A DNA stretch of 64,000 bases from Pseudomonadota bacterium (GCA_018240525.1 JAFEFN010000014.1:482487-546486); one strand, 5' to 3'. Positions 50,046 through 60,151 are shown, counted from the stretch's first letter. Notes: generated by a model not told the origin, from the letters alone. Translations and numbers: made by a program.

Positions 50046-50121
50046 TGGCGCCCCCGGCCGGAGTTGAACCGACGACCTACCGCTTAGGAGGCGGTCGCTC
50101 TATCCACTGAGCTACGGGGGC
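50046..50121 (-). tRNA. tRNA-Arg (anticodon CCT)
   Basis: A 76-base cloverleaf read on the minus strand. The acceptor stem GCCCCCG pairs with CGGGGGC, followed by a discriminator G and an encoded CCA. The D arm contains GCTCAGTGGATAGAGC, the anticodon stem-loop ACCGC-CTCCTAA-GCGGT has CCT as anticodon, and the T arm has GGTTCAACTCC. It reads AGG codons, rare in this G+C-rich genome. A possible -10 (TACAAT) lies at 50132-50137, about a dozen bases upstream. tRNA-Arg(CCT) genes are frequent integration sites for islands. Confidence 0.97.
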
Positions 50122-50131
50122 GAATGCTGCA

Positions 50132-50137
50132 ATTGTA
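50132..50137 (-). promoter_or_regulatory. Possible -10 box of the tRNA-Arg gene
   Basis: TACAAT on the minus strand, about ten bases before the mature 5' end. The corresponding -35 is weak. The remaining sequence to the porin-like gene, about 300 bases, shows no other clear feature. Confidence 0.35.
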
Positions 50138-50441
50138 CCGGCGTGAGGCCGCCCGCGGGCAGTCCCCGGCAGTTCAGCCCCATTGGAGGCCTCGTACGCG
50201 GATTGCCTGCCGATATCCCTGACCGGTTTGGCGCGATGTCTCTCTCGATTCCCGCCCGTTGATGCGGTCCCTGCCCGGCTGACACCGAATCCTCCGGTCG
50301 AGTTGCCGTGTATTTACTCACAGCGAGCTAACGGCACCTCCCGATAGCCTTGGGCATCACGCAAACGTCGGAGTGTCGCGAGACACGGCAGGCACTAACG
50401 GCTGCCGGCGCGGCGACAGCTCCGGCCTCAGGAGACTGGCT

Positions 50442-51566
50442 GTGAATTCCATGCGATTCCTCGGGGCCGTGGCACTGCTCACCGCCGCACTCAATGGCGC
50501 TGCCCCGGCCGCAGAGGCCGATGCGCAAACGGCCACCCCTGCCGTACCTGCGTGGACAGACCTGTTCGCCGCGTGGGGCCTGACCGCCAACGGCTACGTC
50601 GCTGCCTCTTACTACCACTCCAATGGGTATCCGGCGAACGTCCACGAGTTTGACATCCAGCACGATACGTTCCAGCTGGACCAGGCCGGTTTCCAGCTTG
50701 CCTACCAGCCAAAGAACGGCTTCGGGGCGCTCGTCGACCTCTTCGCGGGCGAGGACGCCCGGCTCCTGAACCAGGCAGAAAGAGGCCCGGGCGATGACGG
50801 TGTATTCGACGTGCGCCAGGCGTTCCTCCAGTACCAGCGCGGCGCGCTGACGCTGATCGCCGGAAAATTCGTGACTCTGGCCGGCGCCGAGTACATCAAC
50901 GCGACGCAGAACACCAACTTCTCACGCTCCCTCCTCTTTGCCTGGTGCGAGCCGCTGACACACACCGGCGTACGCGCGACATGGGCCGTCACGGACACCG
51001 TCACGCTCATCGGCGGAATCAACAACGGCTGGAACGTGACTTCGACCTCGTATGGCCCCAAGACCGCGGAACTCGGCGTTGCCTGGACGCCCAGCAAGAC
51101 CGTGTCGCTCACTGCGCAGGCATACGCGGGAAAGAACGAGCAGTACGAGGGCGAGCGCACCCTGGTGGACGTGGTCGCAACCTACAACGCGACATCGGCC
51201 CTTACCTTCATCGTAAATGTCGACTGGGACCAGCAGCGCCTTCCGGATTCGACCACGGCCCGCTGGGACGGTGCGGCCCTGTACGTGAACTACGCGTTCA
51301 ACTCCCTGTGGCGCCTGTCGCTGCGCGACGAGTATCTGAATGACCGGGACGGCTTCAACTTCGGGGGGCCCGGTTCGACGCTGAAGGAGGCGACCCTGAC
51401 CATCGGTTACAGCCCGGCAAAGAACTTTGAGCTGCGGCTGGAGGGTCGCTATGACAGCAGCTCCCGCGAGACGTTCTACCGTACCGACCCCGCCTCGGTG
51501 ACACCACAGATGGCGGACAGCCTGAGCCAGGTCGCCGTACAGGGTGTCTACAAGTTCGGCACCTAG
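50442..51566 (+). CDS. Outer membrane beta-barrel protein (putative porin, kdp-associated)
   Basis: 374 residues from a GTG with AGGAG seven bases upstream. The signal peptide is MRFLGAVALLTAALNGAAPAAEA. The mature chain alternates hydrophobic and polar residues as in a barrel: GLTANGYVAASYYHSNGY, FALVDLFAGEDARLLN-like stretch, YVNYAFNSLWRLSLRDEYL, and LRLEGRYDSSS. It ends VYKFGT rather than with a terminal Phe. It resembles the BBP2-type porin-like proteins (DUF1597) often found right before kdpFABC, and may let ions or solutes through under potassium limitation. That role is inferred. Confidence 0.82.
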   Translation: MNSMRFLGAVALLTAALNGAAPAAEADAQTATPAVPAWTDLFAAWGLTANGYVAASYYHSNGYPANVHEFDIQHDTFQLDQAGFQLAYQPKNGFGALVDLFAGEDARLLNQAERGPGDDGVFDVRQAFLQYQRGALTLIAGKFVTLAGAEYINATQNTNFSRSLLFAWCEPLTHTGVRATWAVTDTVTLIGGINNGWNVTSTSYGPKTAELGVAWTPSKTVSLTAQAYAGKNEQYEGERTLVDVVATYNATSALTFIVNVDWDQQRLPDSTTARWDGAALYVNYAFNSLWRLSLRDEYLNDRDGFNFGGPGSTLKEATLTIGYSPAKNFELRLEGRYDSSSRETFYRTDPASVTPQMADSLSQVAVQGVYKFGT

Positions 51567-51577
51567 CCCGGGCGCGA

Positions 51578-51592
51578 TTTCCTAACAGGAAA
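51578..51592. promoter_or_regulatory. Palindrome between the porin-like gene and kdp operon
   Basis: TTTCCTAACAGGAAA has perfect six-base arms around AAC, 11 bases after the porin-like gene's stop codon. It may be a short terminator or a regulator site ahead of kdp. A/T-rich TAGTATTCAT around 51610 downstream could hold a -10 for kdp. Confidence 0.35.
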
Positions 51593-51646
51593 CTCACGGG
51601 GCAATTCCTAGTATTCATACGGGCCGAAGGCTGCAGGAGTCATGCC

Positions 51647-51739
51647 ATGGATCTGATCTACCTCGGGGTACTCGTTGTGATGTGCGCGGCGACGCACGCT
51701 CTGGTGCTCGCCCTCTGCCGACTGCAGGCCGCGGAATGA
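51647..51739 (+). CDS. 30-residue membrane peptide preceding kdpF
   Basis: The peptide MDLIYLGVLVVMCAATHALV continues LALCRLQAAE and stops. It has a single hydrophobic helix of about 20 residues followed by a short positively charged end. GGAG lies nine bases upstream of the ATG. Its TGA overlaps the kdpF ATG (ATGA), so it is the first cistron of the kdp operon. It is too short for usual gene callers. It may be an additional accessory subunit or regulator of the KdpFABC complex; function unknown. Confidence 0.7.
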   Translation: MDLIYLGVLVVMCAATHALVLALCRLQAAE

Positions 51740-51825
51740 ATGCGCTTTACCTGCTCAGCGGGCTCCTGGCCGCGGGTCTCTTCGTCTACCTCCTGTACGC
51801 GATGTTCAGGCCGGAGAAGTTCTGA
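51736..51825 (+). CDS. kdpF: KdpF, small stabilising subunit of the K+-transporting ATPase
   Basis: 29 residues, MNALYLLSGLLAAGLFVYLL then YAMFRPEKF, the classical KdpF pattern: one helix and an ending of Arg-Pro-Glu-Lys-Phe. It overlaps the small peptide gene by four bases and kdpA by one base (TGATG). KdpF is a lipid-like stabiliser of the KdpABC complex in the inner membrane. Confidence 0.93.
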   Translation: MNALYLLSGLLAAGLFVYLLYAMFRPEKF

Positions 51826-53630
51826 TGGTCCCCTCGACCCTTGCACTCGCGGCAGTCGTTCTGGCGCTCGCGTTGCTGCTGGCAAAGCCGCTCGGGCTGT
51901 ATATCGCAAACGTGATGGAGGGGCGGCCCATATGGGCGCTGCGCCTGGGGGCCCCGCTGGAGCGGCTGGTTTATCGCCTGTGCGGTACCGACCCGAACGC
52001 GGAAATGGGCTGGAAGGGGTATGCGATCGCCCTGATCGTGTTCAATGCATTCGGGGCATTGGCCCTCTATGCGCTGCAGCGCCTGCAGCTGTGGCTACCG
52101 CTCAATCCCCAGCACTTCGCGAACGTCTCGGCCGATTCTTCGCTGAACACGGCCGTGAGCTTCATTACCAACACGAACTGGCAGGGGTACTCGGGTGAGT
52201 CCACCATGAGCTACCTCACCCAGATGGCAGGCCTTGCCGTACAGAACTTCCTGTCGGCGGCAACCGGCATCGTCGTCGCAATCGTGCTCATCCGCGGTTT
52301 CGCCCGTCGCAATGCGACCGGGGTGGGCAATTTCTGGGTGGACATGACGCGGGTCACGCTCTATGTGCTGCTGCCAATCTCCGCCGTCCTGGCCCTGGTG
52401 CTGGTCTGGCAGGGCGTGCCGCAGAACCTCAGCGCCTACAAGGACGTGACCACGCTCGAGCGGGTTGACTACGAGCAGCCAAAGACCGATGCCGCCGGCG
52501 ATCCGGTCAAGGATGCCGCAGGAAATCCCGTGCTCGAACACGCCTCGACGCAGACACAGTCGCTGCCGATGGGGCCGATGGCATCGCAGGAGATCATCAA
52601 GGAACTCGGCACCAACGGCGGCGGCTTCCTGAATGCCAACTCGGCGCACCCGTTCGAGAACCCGACGCCGCTATCGAACCTGCTGGAGATGGTGACCATC
52701 CTGCTGATACCGGTGGCGCTCACGTATACCTTCGGCCGGATGGTGGGTGATACCCGCCAGGGGTGGGCGATCCTGGCTGCGATGGTGATCCTGTTTGCCG
52801 GAGAGTTCTGGATTGCCGCCAGTAACGAACAGGCTGGCAACCCGCAGCTGGCGACCCTGGGCGTGGATCAGGCGCCGGGTCCTCTGCAGCCAGGGGGCAA
52901 CATGGAGGGCAAGGAGGCGCGGTTTGGCATCGGTGCCTCGGCGCTGTTCGCGACCATAACGACCGGCACGTCCACGGGGGCCGTCAATGCATCGCACGAT
53001 TCGTTCACCCCGATGGGCGGCTTCGTTCCGCTGTTCAACATGATGCTCGGTGAGGTCATATTTGGAGGGGTGGGCACCGGCATGTACTCGATGCTCATCT
53101 TCGCGGTCGTCGGGGTGTTCATCGCCGGGCTGATGATAGGCCGCACACCCGAGTACCTCGGCAAGAAGATCCAGGCCTTCGAGATGAAGATGAGCGCCAT
53201 TTCCATCCTGGTGATGCCGCTCCTCGTCCTCGTCGGCACGGCGATCGCGGTGATGCTGAGCACCGGGCAGTCGGCCGTTGCCAATCCCGGCGCTCACGGC
53301 TTTTCCGAGATCCTGTACGCCTTTACCTCGGCAAGCAACAACAACGGCAGCGCCTTCGGTGGCCTGTCGGCGAACGTGCCCTTCTACAATGTCGCGCTCG
53401 CCCTGTGCATGTGGCTCGGGCGTTACTGGCCCATCGTCGCCGTGCTCGCGATCGCCGGCTCGCTCGCGGGCAAGGCACGTGTCCCGGTGAGCTCCGGTAC
53501 GATGCCCACGCACGGCCCTACCTTCGTGTTCCTGCTGATCGGCACAGTGCTGCTGGTGGGCGCCCTCACATTCGTGCCAGCACTGGCGCTCGGGCCGATC
53601 GTGGAACACCTGATGATGTGGGGTGGCTAA
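51825..53630 (+). CDS. kdpA: KdpA, K+-translocating subunit
   Basis: 601 residues, slightly longer than the 557 of E. coli. The four selectivity-filter loops are visible: [50 protein letters not shown] and [14 protein letters not shown]. The extra length sits mainly in a loop near residues 215-245 with repeats of the form [18 protein letters not shown]. It binds potassium with high affinity and passes it to KdpB. Confidence 0.97.
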   Translation: MVPSTLALAAVVLALALLLAKPLGLYIANVMEGRPIWALRLGAPLERLVYRLCGTDPNAEMGWKGYAIALIVFNAFGALALYALQRLQLWLPLNPQHFANVSADSSLNTAVSFITNTNWQGYSGESTMSYLTQMAGLAVQNFLSAATGIVVAIVLIRGFARRNATGVGNFWVDMTRVTLYVLLPISAVLALVLVWQGVPQNLSAYKDVTTLERVDYEQPKTDAAGDPVKDAAGNPVLEHASTQTQSLPMGPMASQEIIKELGTNGGGFLNANSAHPFENPTPLSNLLEMVTILLIPVALTYTFGRMVGDTRQGWAILAAMVILFAGEFWIAASNEQAGNPQLATLGVDQAPGPLQPGGNMEGKEARFGIGASALFATITTGTSTGAVNASHDSFTPMGGFVPLFNMMLGEVIFGGVGTGMYSMLIFAVVGVFIAGLMIGRTPEYLGKKIQAFEMKMSAISILVMPLLVLVGTAIAVMLSTGQSAVANPGAHGFSEILYAFTSASNNNGSAFGGLSANVPFYNVALALCMWLGRYWPIVAVLAIAGSLAGKARVPVSSGTMPTHGPTFVFLLIGTVLLVGALTFVPALALGPIVEHLMMWGG

Positions 53631-53632
53631 AG

Positions 53633-55804
53633 ATGAGTGAGTCAGTCAAGACACCCGCAGTGCGGCCGCTCACGGATGCGGCCACCGTGGCAGCGGCCGG
53701 GCCCGGCCAGGAGCGCGAGCCGGGCACTGCGATCGCCTCGGCACGCCGCAGGCTGTCGATGTTCGATCGGTCGCTGCTCGGCCCGGCGATTGCCGACGCG
53801 TTCCGAAAGCTCGACCCCCGCGTGCAATGGCGCAATCCGGTGATGTTCGTCGTCTACGTGGGCAGCATCCTCACGAGCGTCCTGGGCGTGCAGGCGCTCG
53901 CCGGCCACGGCGAGGCGCCCACCTGGTTCATCCTGAACGTCGCCGTCTGGCTCTGGTTCACGGTGCTGTTTGCGAACTTCGCCGAGGCCTTGGCCGAGGG
54001 ACGCAGCAAGGCCCAGGCCGCCGCGCTGCGCGGCCTGAAGCAGACGGTCTGGGCGAAGAAGCTGGTCGATCCCGCCGAGCGCACGCGGCAGGAGCGCACG
54101 CGCGCCGACGCGCTGCGGCGTGGCGATGTCGTGCTGATCGAGGCCGGGGATTACATCCCGGCGGACGGCGAGGTGATCGAGGGGGCGGCATCCGTGGATG
54201 AGAGCGCGATCACCGGTGAGTCCGCGCCGGTCATCCGCGAATCCGGCGGCGACTTCTCGGCGGTCACCGGCGGCACGCGCGTGCTCTCGGACTGGATCGT
54301 TGTCAGGGTGTCGGTCAATCCCGGCGAGACCTTCATCGACCGGATGATCGCCATGGTCGAGAACGCCACGCGCCAGAAGACGCCGAACGAGATCGCACTC
54401 ACCATTCTGCTGGTTGCGCTTACGCTGGTATTCCTGTTCGCCACCGTGACGTTGCTGCCCTACTCCCTGTACAGCGTGATGGTGGCCAAGCTGGGTACAC
54501 CGGTGACGATTACGGCGCTGATTGCCTTGCTGGTCTGCCTGATCCCCACGACCATCGGTGCCCTGCTCTCGGCGATCGGCGTGGCCGGGATGAGCCGCAT
54601 GATGCAGGCCAACGTCATCGCCACTTCCGGACGGGCGGTGGAGGCAGCCGGGGATGTCGATGTGCTGTTGCTGGACAAGACCGGCACCATCACACTCGGC
54701 AACCGCCAGGCGGCCACGTTCGTGCCGGCACCGGGTATCCGTGAGGAGGACCTGGCGGACGTTGCCCAGCTGGCGTCACTGGCAGACGAGACCCCCGAGG
54801 GTCGCAGCATCGTCATTCTGGCCAAGCAGCGATTCAAACTGCGCGAGCGCGATCTTAAGTCGCTGCACGGCGTCTTCGTTCCGTTCTCGGCGCACTCACG
54901 CATGAGCGGGGTGGATATCGGCGCGCGGCAGATCCGCAAGGGCGCCCCGTCGGCCATCCAGAAGCATGTGGAAGGTCTCGGACAGGTCGTGCCGCGAGCA
55001 ATCCAGACCAGCGTCGACGAGATCGCGCGCCGCGGCAGCACGCCGTTGCTGGTGAGCGACGGGGTGCGGGTGCTCGGGATCATCGAGCTGAAGGACATCG
55101 TCAAGGGAGGCATCCGCGAGCGCTTCGGGGAGCTGCGTCGCATGGGCATAAAGACCGTCATGATCACGGGCGACAACAAACTCACCGCCGCGGCCATCGC
55201 CGCCGAAGCCGGGGTCGATGACTTTCTGGCGGAGGCAACGCCGGAAGCCAAGCTGGCGCTCATCCGGCGGCATCAGGCCGAAGGCAAGCTCGTGGCCATG
55301 ACCGGCGATGGCACCAACGATGCCCCGGCGCTGGCGCAGGCCGACGTCGCCGTCGCCATGAACACCGGCACCCAGGCGGCCAAGGAGGCGGGCAACATGG
55401 TCGACCTGGACTCCAATCCCACCAAGCTCATCGAAGTGGTCGAGACCGGCAAGCAGATGCTCATGACGCGCGGCTCGCTGACCACCTTCAGCATCGCCAA
55501 TGACGTCGCGAAGTATTTCGCCATCATCCCGGCGGCATTTGCCACCACGTACCCGCAGCTCAACGCGCTGAACGTGATGCATCTGGGCAGCCCGTTTTCC
55601 GCCATTCTCTCCGCCGTGATCTTCAACGCGCTGATCATCATGGTGCTGATCCCGCTGGCGCTCAAGGGCGTGAAGTACCGGCCGATCGGCGCAGCGGTGC
55701 TGCTGCGCCGGAACCTCATGATCTACGGGCTGGGAGGCATCGTCATCCCGTTCTTCGGCATCAAGCTGATCGACATCGGCCTGGTGCTCGGGCACCTGGT
55801 CTGA
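53633..55804 (+). CDS. kdpB: KdpB, P-type ATPase subunit
   Basis: 723 residues from the ATG; the frame upstream belongs to kdpA's antisense or shifted reading. Actuator TGES is at residues 194-197; Ser197 corresponds to the inhibitory phosphorylation site Ser162 of E. coli. The phosphorylated Asp348 is in DKTGTIT, with nucleotide-domain FSAHSRMSG, hinge [13 protein letters not shown] and [15 protein letters not shown]. Compared with E. coli KdpB (682 residues) there is an N-terminal extension of about 35-40 residues, Ala/Pro-rich, before [17 protein letters not shown]. Two bases follow the kdpA stop. Confidence 0.97.
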   Translation: MSESVKTPAVRPLTDAATVAAAGPGQEREPGTAIASARRRLSMFDRSLLGPAIADAFRKLDPRVQWRNPVMFVVYVGSILTSVLGVQALAGHGEAPTWFILNVAVWLWFTVLFANFAEALAEGRSKAQAAALRGLKQTVWAKKLVDPAERTRQERTRADALRRGDVVLIEAGDYIPADGEVIEGAASVDESAITGESAPVIRESGGDFSAVTGGTRVLSDWIVVRVSVNPGETFIDRMIAMVENATRQKTPNEIALTILLVALTLVFLFATVTLLPYSLYSVMVAKLGTPVTITALIALLVCLIPTTIGALLSAIGVAGMSRMMQANVIATSGRAVEAAGDVDVLLLDKTGTITLGNRQAATFVPAPGIREEDLADVAQLASLADETPEGRSIVILAKQRFKLRERDLKSLHGVFVPFSAHSRMSGVDIGARQIRKGAPSAIQKHVEGLGQVVPRAIQTSVDEIARRGSTPLLVSDGVRVLGIIELKDIVKGGIRERFGELRRMGIKTVMITGDNKLTAAAIAAEAGVDDFLAEATPEAKLALIRRHQAEGKLVAMTGDGTNDAPALAQADVAVAMNTGTQAAKEAGNMVDLDSNPTKLIEVVETGKQMLMTRGSLTTFSIANDVAKYFAIIPAAFATTYPQLNALNVMHLGSPFSAILSAVIFNALIIMVLIPLALKGVKYRPIGAAVLLRRNLMIYGLGGIVIPFFGIKLIDIGLVLGHLV

Positions 55805-55810
55805 AGGAGG
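55804..55810 (+). promoter_or_regulatory. Strong ribosome binding site of kdpC
   Basis: AAGGAGG begins on the last base of the kdpB stop codon and lies eight bases before the kdpC ATG, the strongest such site seen in this operon. Confidence 0.7.
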
Positions 55811-55818
55811 TAACCGTC

Positions 55819-56391
55819 ATGCCCGCGATCCTGCGTCCGGCCATCGTCCTGCTGCTCCTGATGACCGCCCTCACGGGCCTCGCCTACCCGCTGCTCATCA
55901 CCGCGGTCGCGCAGGTCCTGTTCCCGTCGCAGGCGGCCGGCAGCGTCGTGCTGCGCGGCGGACGCGCCGTCGGATCGGCGCTCATCGGCCAGTCCTTCAG
56001 CGATCCCGGGCACTTCTGGGGCAGGCCCTCGGCCACTGCGCCGCAACCCTACAACGGCACCGCCTCGGGCGGCTCCAACCTCGGTCCGCTCAACCCGGCG
56101 CTTGCGGACGCGGTGAAGGCGCGCATTGAGGCACTGCGGACGGCGGATCCGGCGGGCGCGGTGAAGGTGCCGGTGGACCTGGTAACCGCTTCCAGCAGCG
56201 GCCTGGATCCGGAGATCAGTCTGGCGGCAGCTGACTTCCAGGCGCCGCGAATCGCCCAGGCCCGCCATACCAGCGTCGGGGCCGTCACCGCACTGATCGA
56301 GGCGCACGCGCGCGGCCGGGTGCTCGGATTCCTTGGTGAACCGCGCGTCAACGTGCTGGAATTGAACCTGGCGCTGGATGGCAGCAGGTAA
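55819..56391 (+). CDS. kdpC: KdpC, accessory subunit
   Basis: 190 residues with one N-terminal helix ([20 protein letters not shown]) and a periplasmic part. Family motifs include [55 protein letters not shown] and the end [13 protein letters not shown]. KdpC stabilises the complex and helps potassium binding. The preceding ribosome binding site is strong, and the C-terminus nearly meets kdpD. Confidence 0.97.
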   Translation: MPAILRPAIVLLLLMTALTGLAYPLLITAVAQVLFPSQAAGSVVLRGGRAVGSALIGQSFSDPGHFWGRPSATAPQPYNGTASGGSNLGPLNPALADAVKARIEALRTADPAGAVKVPVDLVTASSSGLDPEISLAAADFQAPRIAQARHTSVGAVTALIEAHARGRVLGFLGEPRVNVLELNLALDGSR

Positions 56392-56407
56392 TCGGGGCCC
56401 GTTCCGG

Positions 56408-59146
56408 ATGGCAGAGGCACGACCGGATCCGGACACTCTCTTAGCCCAGGTGCAGGCACAGGAGGCACGCGCGCAGCGCGGCCGACTGCGCATCTTCTTT
56501 GGCGCCTCCGCGGGCGTCGGCAAGACGTACGCGATGCTCGAGGCCGCGCGCGCGGCGCGCGCGGCGGGACGGGACGTTGTGGTCGGCTACGTCGAGCTCC
56601 ACGGTCGCGCCGAAACCGAGGCGCTGCTGGAGGGGCTGCCCCGCCTTCCGGCGCTCGCGGTGCGTTACCGCGGACTCGTACGCCAGGAGTTTGACCTGGA
56701 CGCAGCGTTGCGGCGCCGTCCCGGGATCGTCCTGGTCGATGAGCTTGCGCATTCAAACCTCATCGGCGGCGAGCCGGCCATGCGCCATCCCAAGCGCTGG
56801 CAGGACGTGGAGGAACTGCTCGAGGCCGGCATCAGCGTCTGGACCACGGTCAACGTGCAGCACCTGGAGAGCCTCAATGACCTGGTGACGCAGATGACCG
56901 GGGCGCAGCAGCGCGAGACGCTGCCCGACCACGTCTTCGATGAAGCGGACGAGGTCGAACTGATCGATCTGCCGCCGGAGGATCTGCTGGCGCGGCTGCA
57001 CGCCGGCAAGGTGTACGTGCACGATGCGGTCGCCAGTGCCGTGGATCGGTTCTTCAAGGTGCCGAACCTCATGGCGCTGCGCGAGATGGCGCTGCGGCGG
57101 GTGGCGCATCGGGTGGAGACCGCAGCACGGGCCTCGGCAGGCGCCGGGACCGGGTCCGGGCGGCGCCCGCGGCTGCCCGGTGAACGCGTGCTGGTGGCGA
57201 CCGGGCCGGACCGGCAGTCCGAACAGCTGATCCGTGCCGGCAAGCGCCTGGCCGACGCCCTGGACGCGCAGTGGACGGTCGTGTACGTGGAGACGCCGGC
57301 GCTGCTGAAGCTCTCCGAGGCTCAGCGGAACCGCCGCATCGACCTGCTGCGCCTGGGGGAGTCCCTGGGCGCCGAGACGGTGACCATCGACGGTCCCACG
57401 GCCACCGAAGCGCTCGAGCAGTACGCGCGTACCCGCAATGCCACCCGGGTGATCGTCGGGGCACCGAAACGCCTGGGCCTCAAGGCCCTGGTGCGACCCT
57501 CCGCGGTGACCGAACTGGCGCGGCGTGCACGCGGCTACGACGTCATCATCATCGCTCCGCCGGAGTCGGCGCCCGCGGATGGCAGCTCGGCCCACGGCCG
57601 CCCGGACAACCGGCCCCGGCAGATACGCTGGGCGCGCTACGCCGGCGCGACGGCGATCAGCGCAGTCGGCACCGCGGCCGCCTTTGCCATGTATCCGCAC
57701 TTCGAACTCGTGAACCTGGTGATGGTGTATCTGCTCGGCGCGACCATCTCCGGCCTGCGCCTGGGCCGCGGTCCCTCGGTACTGACGACCGTCCTCAACG
57801 TGGCGGCCTTCGACTTCTGCTTCGTGCCGCCCCGCTTCACCTTCGCCGTATCTGACGCCCAGTACCTGGTGACGTTCGCGGTCATGCTGATCGTGGGACT
57901 GATCAGTGCCACGCTGATGGCGAGCGTGCGCCAGCAAACCCGCGTGGCCGGCGCACGCGAGCGGCGCACGGCATTGCTGTATGCGATGAGCCGTGAACTG
58001 GCCGCGACCCGGGGCACGCGGCAGCTGGCCACCGTGGCAGTCCGGCACGTGGCGGAGGTGTTCCAGAGCAAGGCCACGGTGATCCTCCCGGATGCGGAGG
58101 GGCGACTGCAGATGCCCCGCGATCCGCCGGTCGAGCAATCGCTGCGCGCACCCGACCTTGCGATCGCCCAGTGGGTCGCCGATCACGGCCGCGAGGCGGG
58201 ACGCGACACGGACACCCTGCCCGCCTCACCGGCGCTCTATGTGCCGCTGGGGGATGCCGCACGCAGGCTCGGGGTCCTGGCCGTCCACCCCGACAATCCG
58301 CGGCGCGTTTCCCTTCCCGAGCAACGTCATCTGCTCGAGACCTTCGCCGGGCAGATTGGCGTGGCACTGGAGCGGGCACAGCTGGCGGAACGCACCGAGG
58401 CGGTGCGCCTCGATGCGGAGCGCGAGAGCGTGCGCAACACGCTGCTGGCATCCATCTCGCACGATTTCAGGACTCCGTTGGCCGCGATCGCGGGGGCGGG
58501 CGCAACCCTCGCCGCGCATGGCGCCACCCTGGACGACGCGACGCGACAGGCCCTCGCCCGCTCGGTCGAAACCAAGGCACTGGAGATGTCGGAGCTCATC
58601 AACAACGTGCTCGACCTGATGCGCTTCGAGACCGGCAGGGTGCCGCTGCGGCGCGACTGGCAGGACTTGGCGGATCTTATCCAGGTTGCGGAACGCGGCT
58701 TCGGCGAGCGCCTGCGCGGCTATCAAGTCGAGACCCGCATGAGCGAGCGCCTGCCGCCCGTGTATGTCGATGCAACACTCGTGGTAAAGCTCTTTGCCAA
58801 CCTGCTGGACAACGTGGTCAAGCACACGCCCTGCGGCACGCGGGTCCTTATCTCCGCGGTGCACGACGGCGCGGAAGTACTGGTCACGGTGGACGACACC
58901 GGCCCGGGGCTGCCGCCGGGTGACCCGGCGCGCCTGTTCGACAAGTTCCAGCGGGGCTCCAACGAGGGAACGAGCGTCGGCGTCGGACTTGGCCTTGCGA
59001 TATGTCGGGCGATCGTGCGCGAGCACGGCACCGACATCACGGCCACCACCCGCCCGGGTGGCGGTGCACGTTTCCAGTTTGCGCTGCCGAGCGAGGCCGC
59101 CGCGGGAACCACGCAGGCATCAGCCGGCAACAGCCATGAGCCTTGA
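56408..59146 (+). CDS. kdpD: KdpD, sensor histidine kinase for potassium limitation
   Basis: 912 residues from the ATG just before RPDPDTLLAQVQAQEARAQR; an ATG at 56378 inside kdpC would add ten residues. Domains in order: the KdpD N-terminal P-loop domain with GASAGVGKT (from residue 32), a universal-stress-like domain (about 265-390), four transmembrane helices (about 415-510), a GAF-like segment, HisKA with His685 in SISHDFRTPLA, and HATPase with LLDNVVKH, DDTGPGLP and GVGLGLAICR. All catalytic boxes are intact, unlike the sensor at 15.7 kb. It phosphorylates KdpE. Confidence 0.97.
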   Translation: MAEARPDPDTLLAQVQAQEARAQRGRLRIFFGASAGVGKTYAMLEAARAARAAGRDVVVGYVELHGRAETEALLEGLPRLPALAVRYRGLVRQEFDLDAALRRRPGIVLVDELAHSNLIGGEPAMRHPKRWQDVEELLEAGISVWTTVNVQHLESLNDLVTQMTGAQQRETLPDHVFDEADEVELIDLPPEDLLARLHAGKVYVHDAVASAVDRFFKVPNLMALREMALRRVAHRVETAARASAGAGTGSGRRPRLPGERVLVATGPDRQSEQLIRAGKRLADALDAQWTVVYVETPALLKLSEAQRNRRIDLLRLGESLGAETVTIDGPTATEALEQYARTRNATRVIVGAPKRLGLKALVRPSAVTELARRARGYDVIIIAPPESAPADGSSAHGRPDNRPRQIRWARYAGATAISAVGTAAAFAMYPHFELVNLVMVYLLGATISGLRLGRGPSVLTTVLNVAAFDFCFVPPRFTFAVSDAQYLVTFAVMLIVGLISATLMASVRQQTRVAGARERRTALLYAMSRELAATRGTRQLATVAVRHVAEVFQSKATVILPDAEGRLQMPRDPPVEQSLRAPDLAIAQWVADHGREAGRDTDTLPASPALYVPLGDAARRLGVLAVHPDNPRRVSLPEQRHLLETFAGQIGVALERAQLAERTEAVRLDAERESVRNTLLASISHDFRTPLAAIAGAGATLAAHGATLDDATRQALARSVETKALEMSELINNVLDLMRFETGRVPLRRDWQDLADLIQVAERGFGERLRGYQVETRMSERLPPVYVDATLVVKLFANLLDNVVKHTPCGTRVLISAVHDGAEVLVTVDDTGPGLPPGDPARLFDKFQRGSNEGTSVGVGLGLAICRAIVREHGTDITATTRPGGGARFQFALPSEAAAGTTQASAGNSHEP

Positions 59147-59188
59147 GGCCGCGGCCGTGCGTCCGCCCGGCAGCCGTCGGTGGCGGTC

Positions 59189-59884
59189 ATGACCGGTGCG
59201 ATGCACCTCGTTCTGGTCATCGAGGACGACGCTGCCATCCGTGGCGTGCTGCGCGCGCTGCTCGAGTCCGAGGGGTTCAGGGTTGCCGAGGCCGGCGGCG
59301 CAGTCCGCGGGCTGCTCGATGCCCGGGCACAACGCCCCGACCTGCTGCTGGTCGACCTCGGGCTGCCCGATGGGGATGGTGTCACCGTGATTCGGCGCCT
59401 TCGGGAATGGTCCCCCGTCCCGATCCTCGTGCTGTCGGCGCGCACGTCCGAGCCGCAGAAGCTGGCGGCGTTCGAGGCCGGGGCGGACGACTATGTGACC
59501 AAGCCGTTCAGTCCGCCGGAGCTTCTGGCACGCGTACGTGCGGCTCTGCGGCGCGGCGCGCAGGGAAGCCAATCGGGCCATGAGATCGCGCTGGGCGACA
59601 CGCGGATCGATGTCTCACGACGCCACGCGAGGAACGCGGCGGGAGAGATTCATCTGACGCCACTGGAATATCGTGTCCTCGAATGTCTGAACCGCCAGGC
59701 CGGGCTGATCGTGACGCAACGCCAGTTGCTGAAGGAAGTCTGGGGTCCGAATCACCTGGAAGATTCGCGCGGCTTGCGCGTCTGCATCAAGAATCTTCGC
59801 TCGAAGCTCGAGCCGCAGCCGCAGCGCCCTGTTTACATCGTCACCGAACCGGGGCTCGGCTACCGACTCAGGCTGAACGAGTGA
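59189..59884 (+). CDS. kdpE: KdpE, response regulator of kdp
   Basis: 231 residues from the ATG at 59189; a GTG at 59180 is an alternative. Receiver domain with the acidic pair EDD, phosphoacceptor Asp56 in LLLVDLGLPDGDG, Thr/Ser in VLSARTSEP and Lys in YVTKPFSPPEL. OmpR-type winged helix at the end: HLTPLEYRVLECLNRQAG, RQLLKEVWGP and VTEPGLGYRLR. It starts 42 bases after kdpD and activates the operon when potassium is scarce. Confidence 0.96.
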   Translation: MTGAMHLVLVIEDDAAIRGVLRALLESEGFRVAEAGGAVRGLLDARAQRPDLLLVDLGLPDGDGVTVIRRLREWSPVPILVLSARTSEPQKLAAFEAGADDYVTKPFSPPELLARVRAALRRGAQGSQSGHEIALGDTRIDVSRRHARNAAGEIHLTPLEYRVLECLNRQAGLIVTQRQLLKEVWGPNHLEDSRGLRVCIKNLRSKLEPQPQRPVYIVTEPGLGYRLRLNE

Positions 59885-59910
59885 CACCTCAGGCTGCTGA
59901 CATGATCTTT

Positions 59911-59925
59911 CGCCTCTGAGAGGCG
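59911..59925. terminator. Hairpin after kdpE
   Basis: CGCCTCTGAGAGGCG pairs over seven bases around a single central G (effective loop a few bases), 26 bases after the kdpE stop. No T tract follows. Likely the end of the kdp transcript. Confidence 0.45.
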
Positions 59926-60151
59926 CGCATCGTGACTTCGCCGCGACCCGCGACGGGGGCATGCGCCGGTACTGCGCGTTGGAATCGAACCGGGTCGCGG
60001 CTCCCGTAAGTCCCTGGGCCGGGTCCGAAAAACGCCTGCGCGAAAGGCTAACTCTCGGCTAATTCTTCGTCACGACACTGGCGGGCGTGAGCCGCGTGTC
60101 CCGGATCCTGAGGCGCGGTGGGCACGGTGTCCCACGGGGAAGGTGGATGCA

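Noticed and set aside
41200..50121. Attachment-site duplicate of the tRNA-Arg end marking an island
   Set aside because: Reading 41.2-41.7 kb I found no clear copy of the tRNA 3' segment, and no integrase exists in the window.
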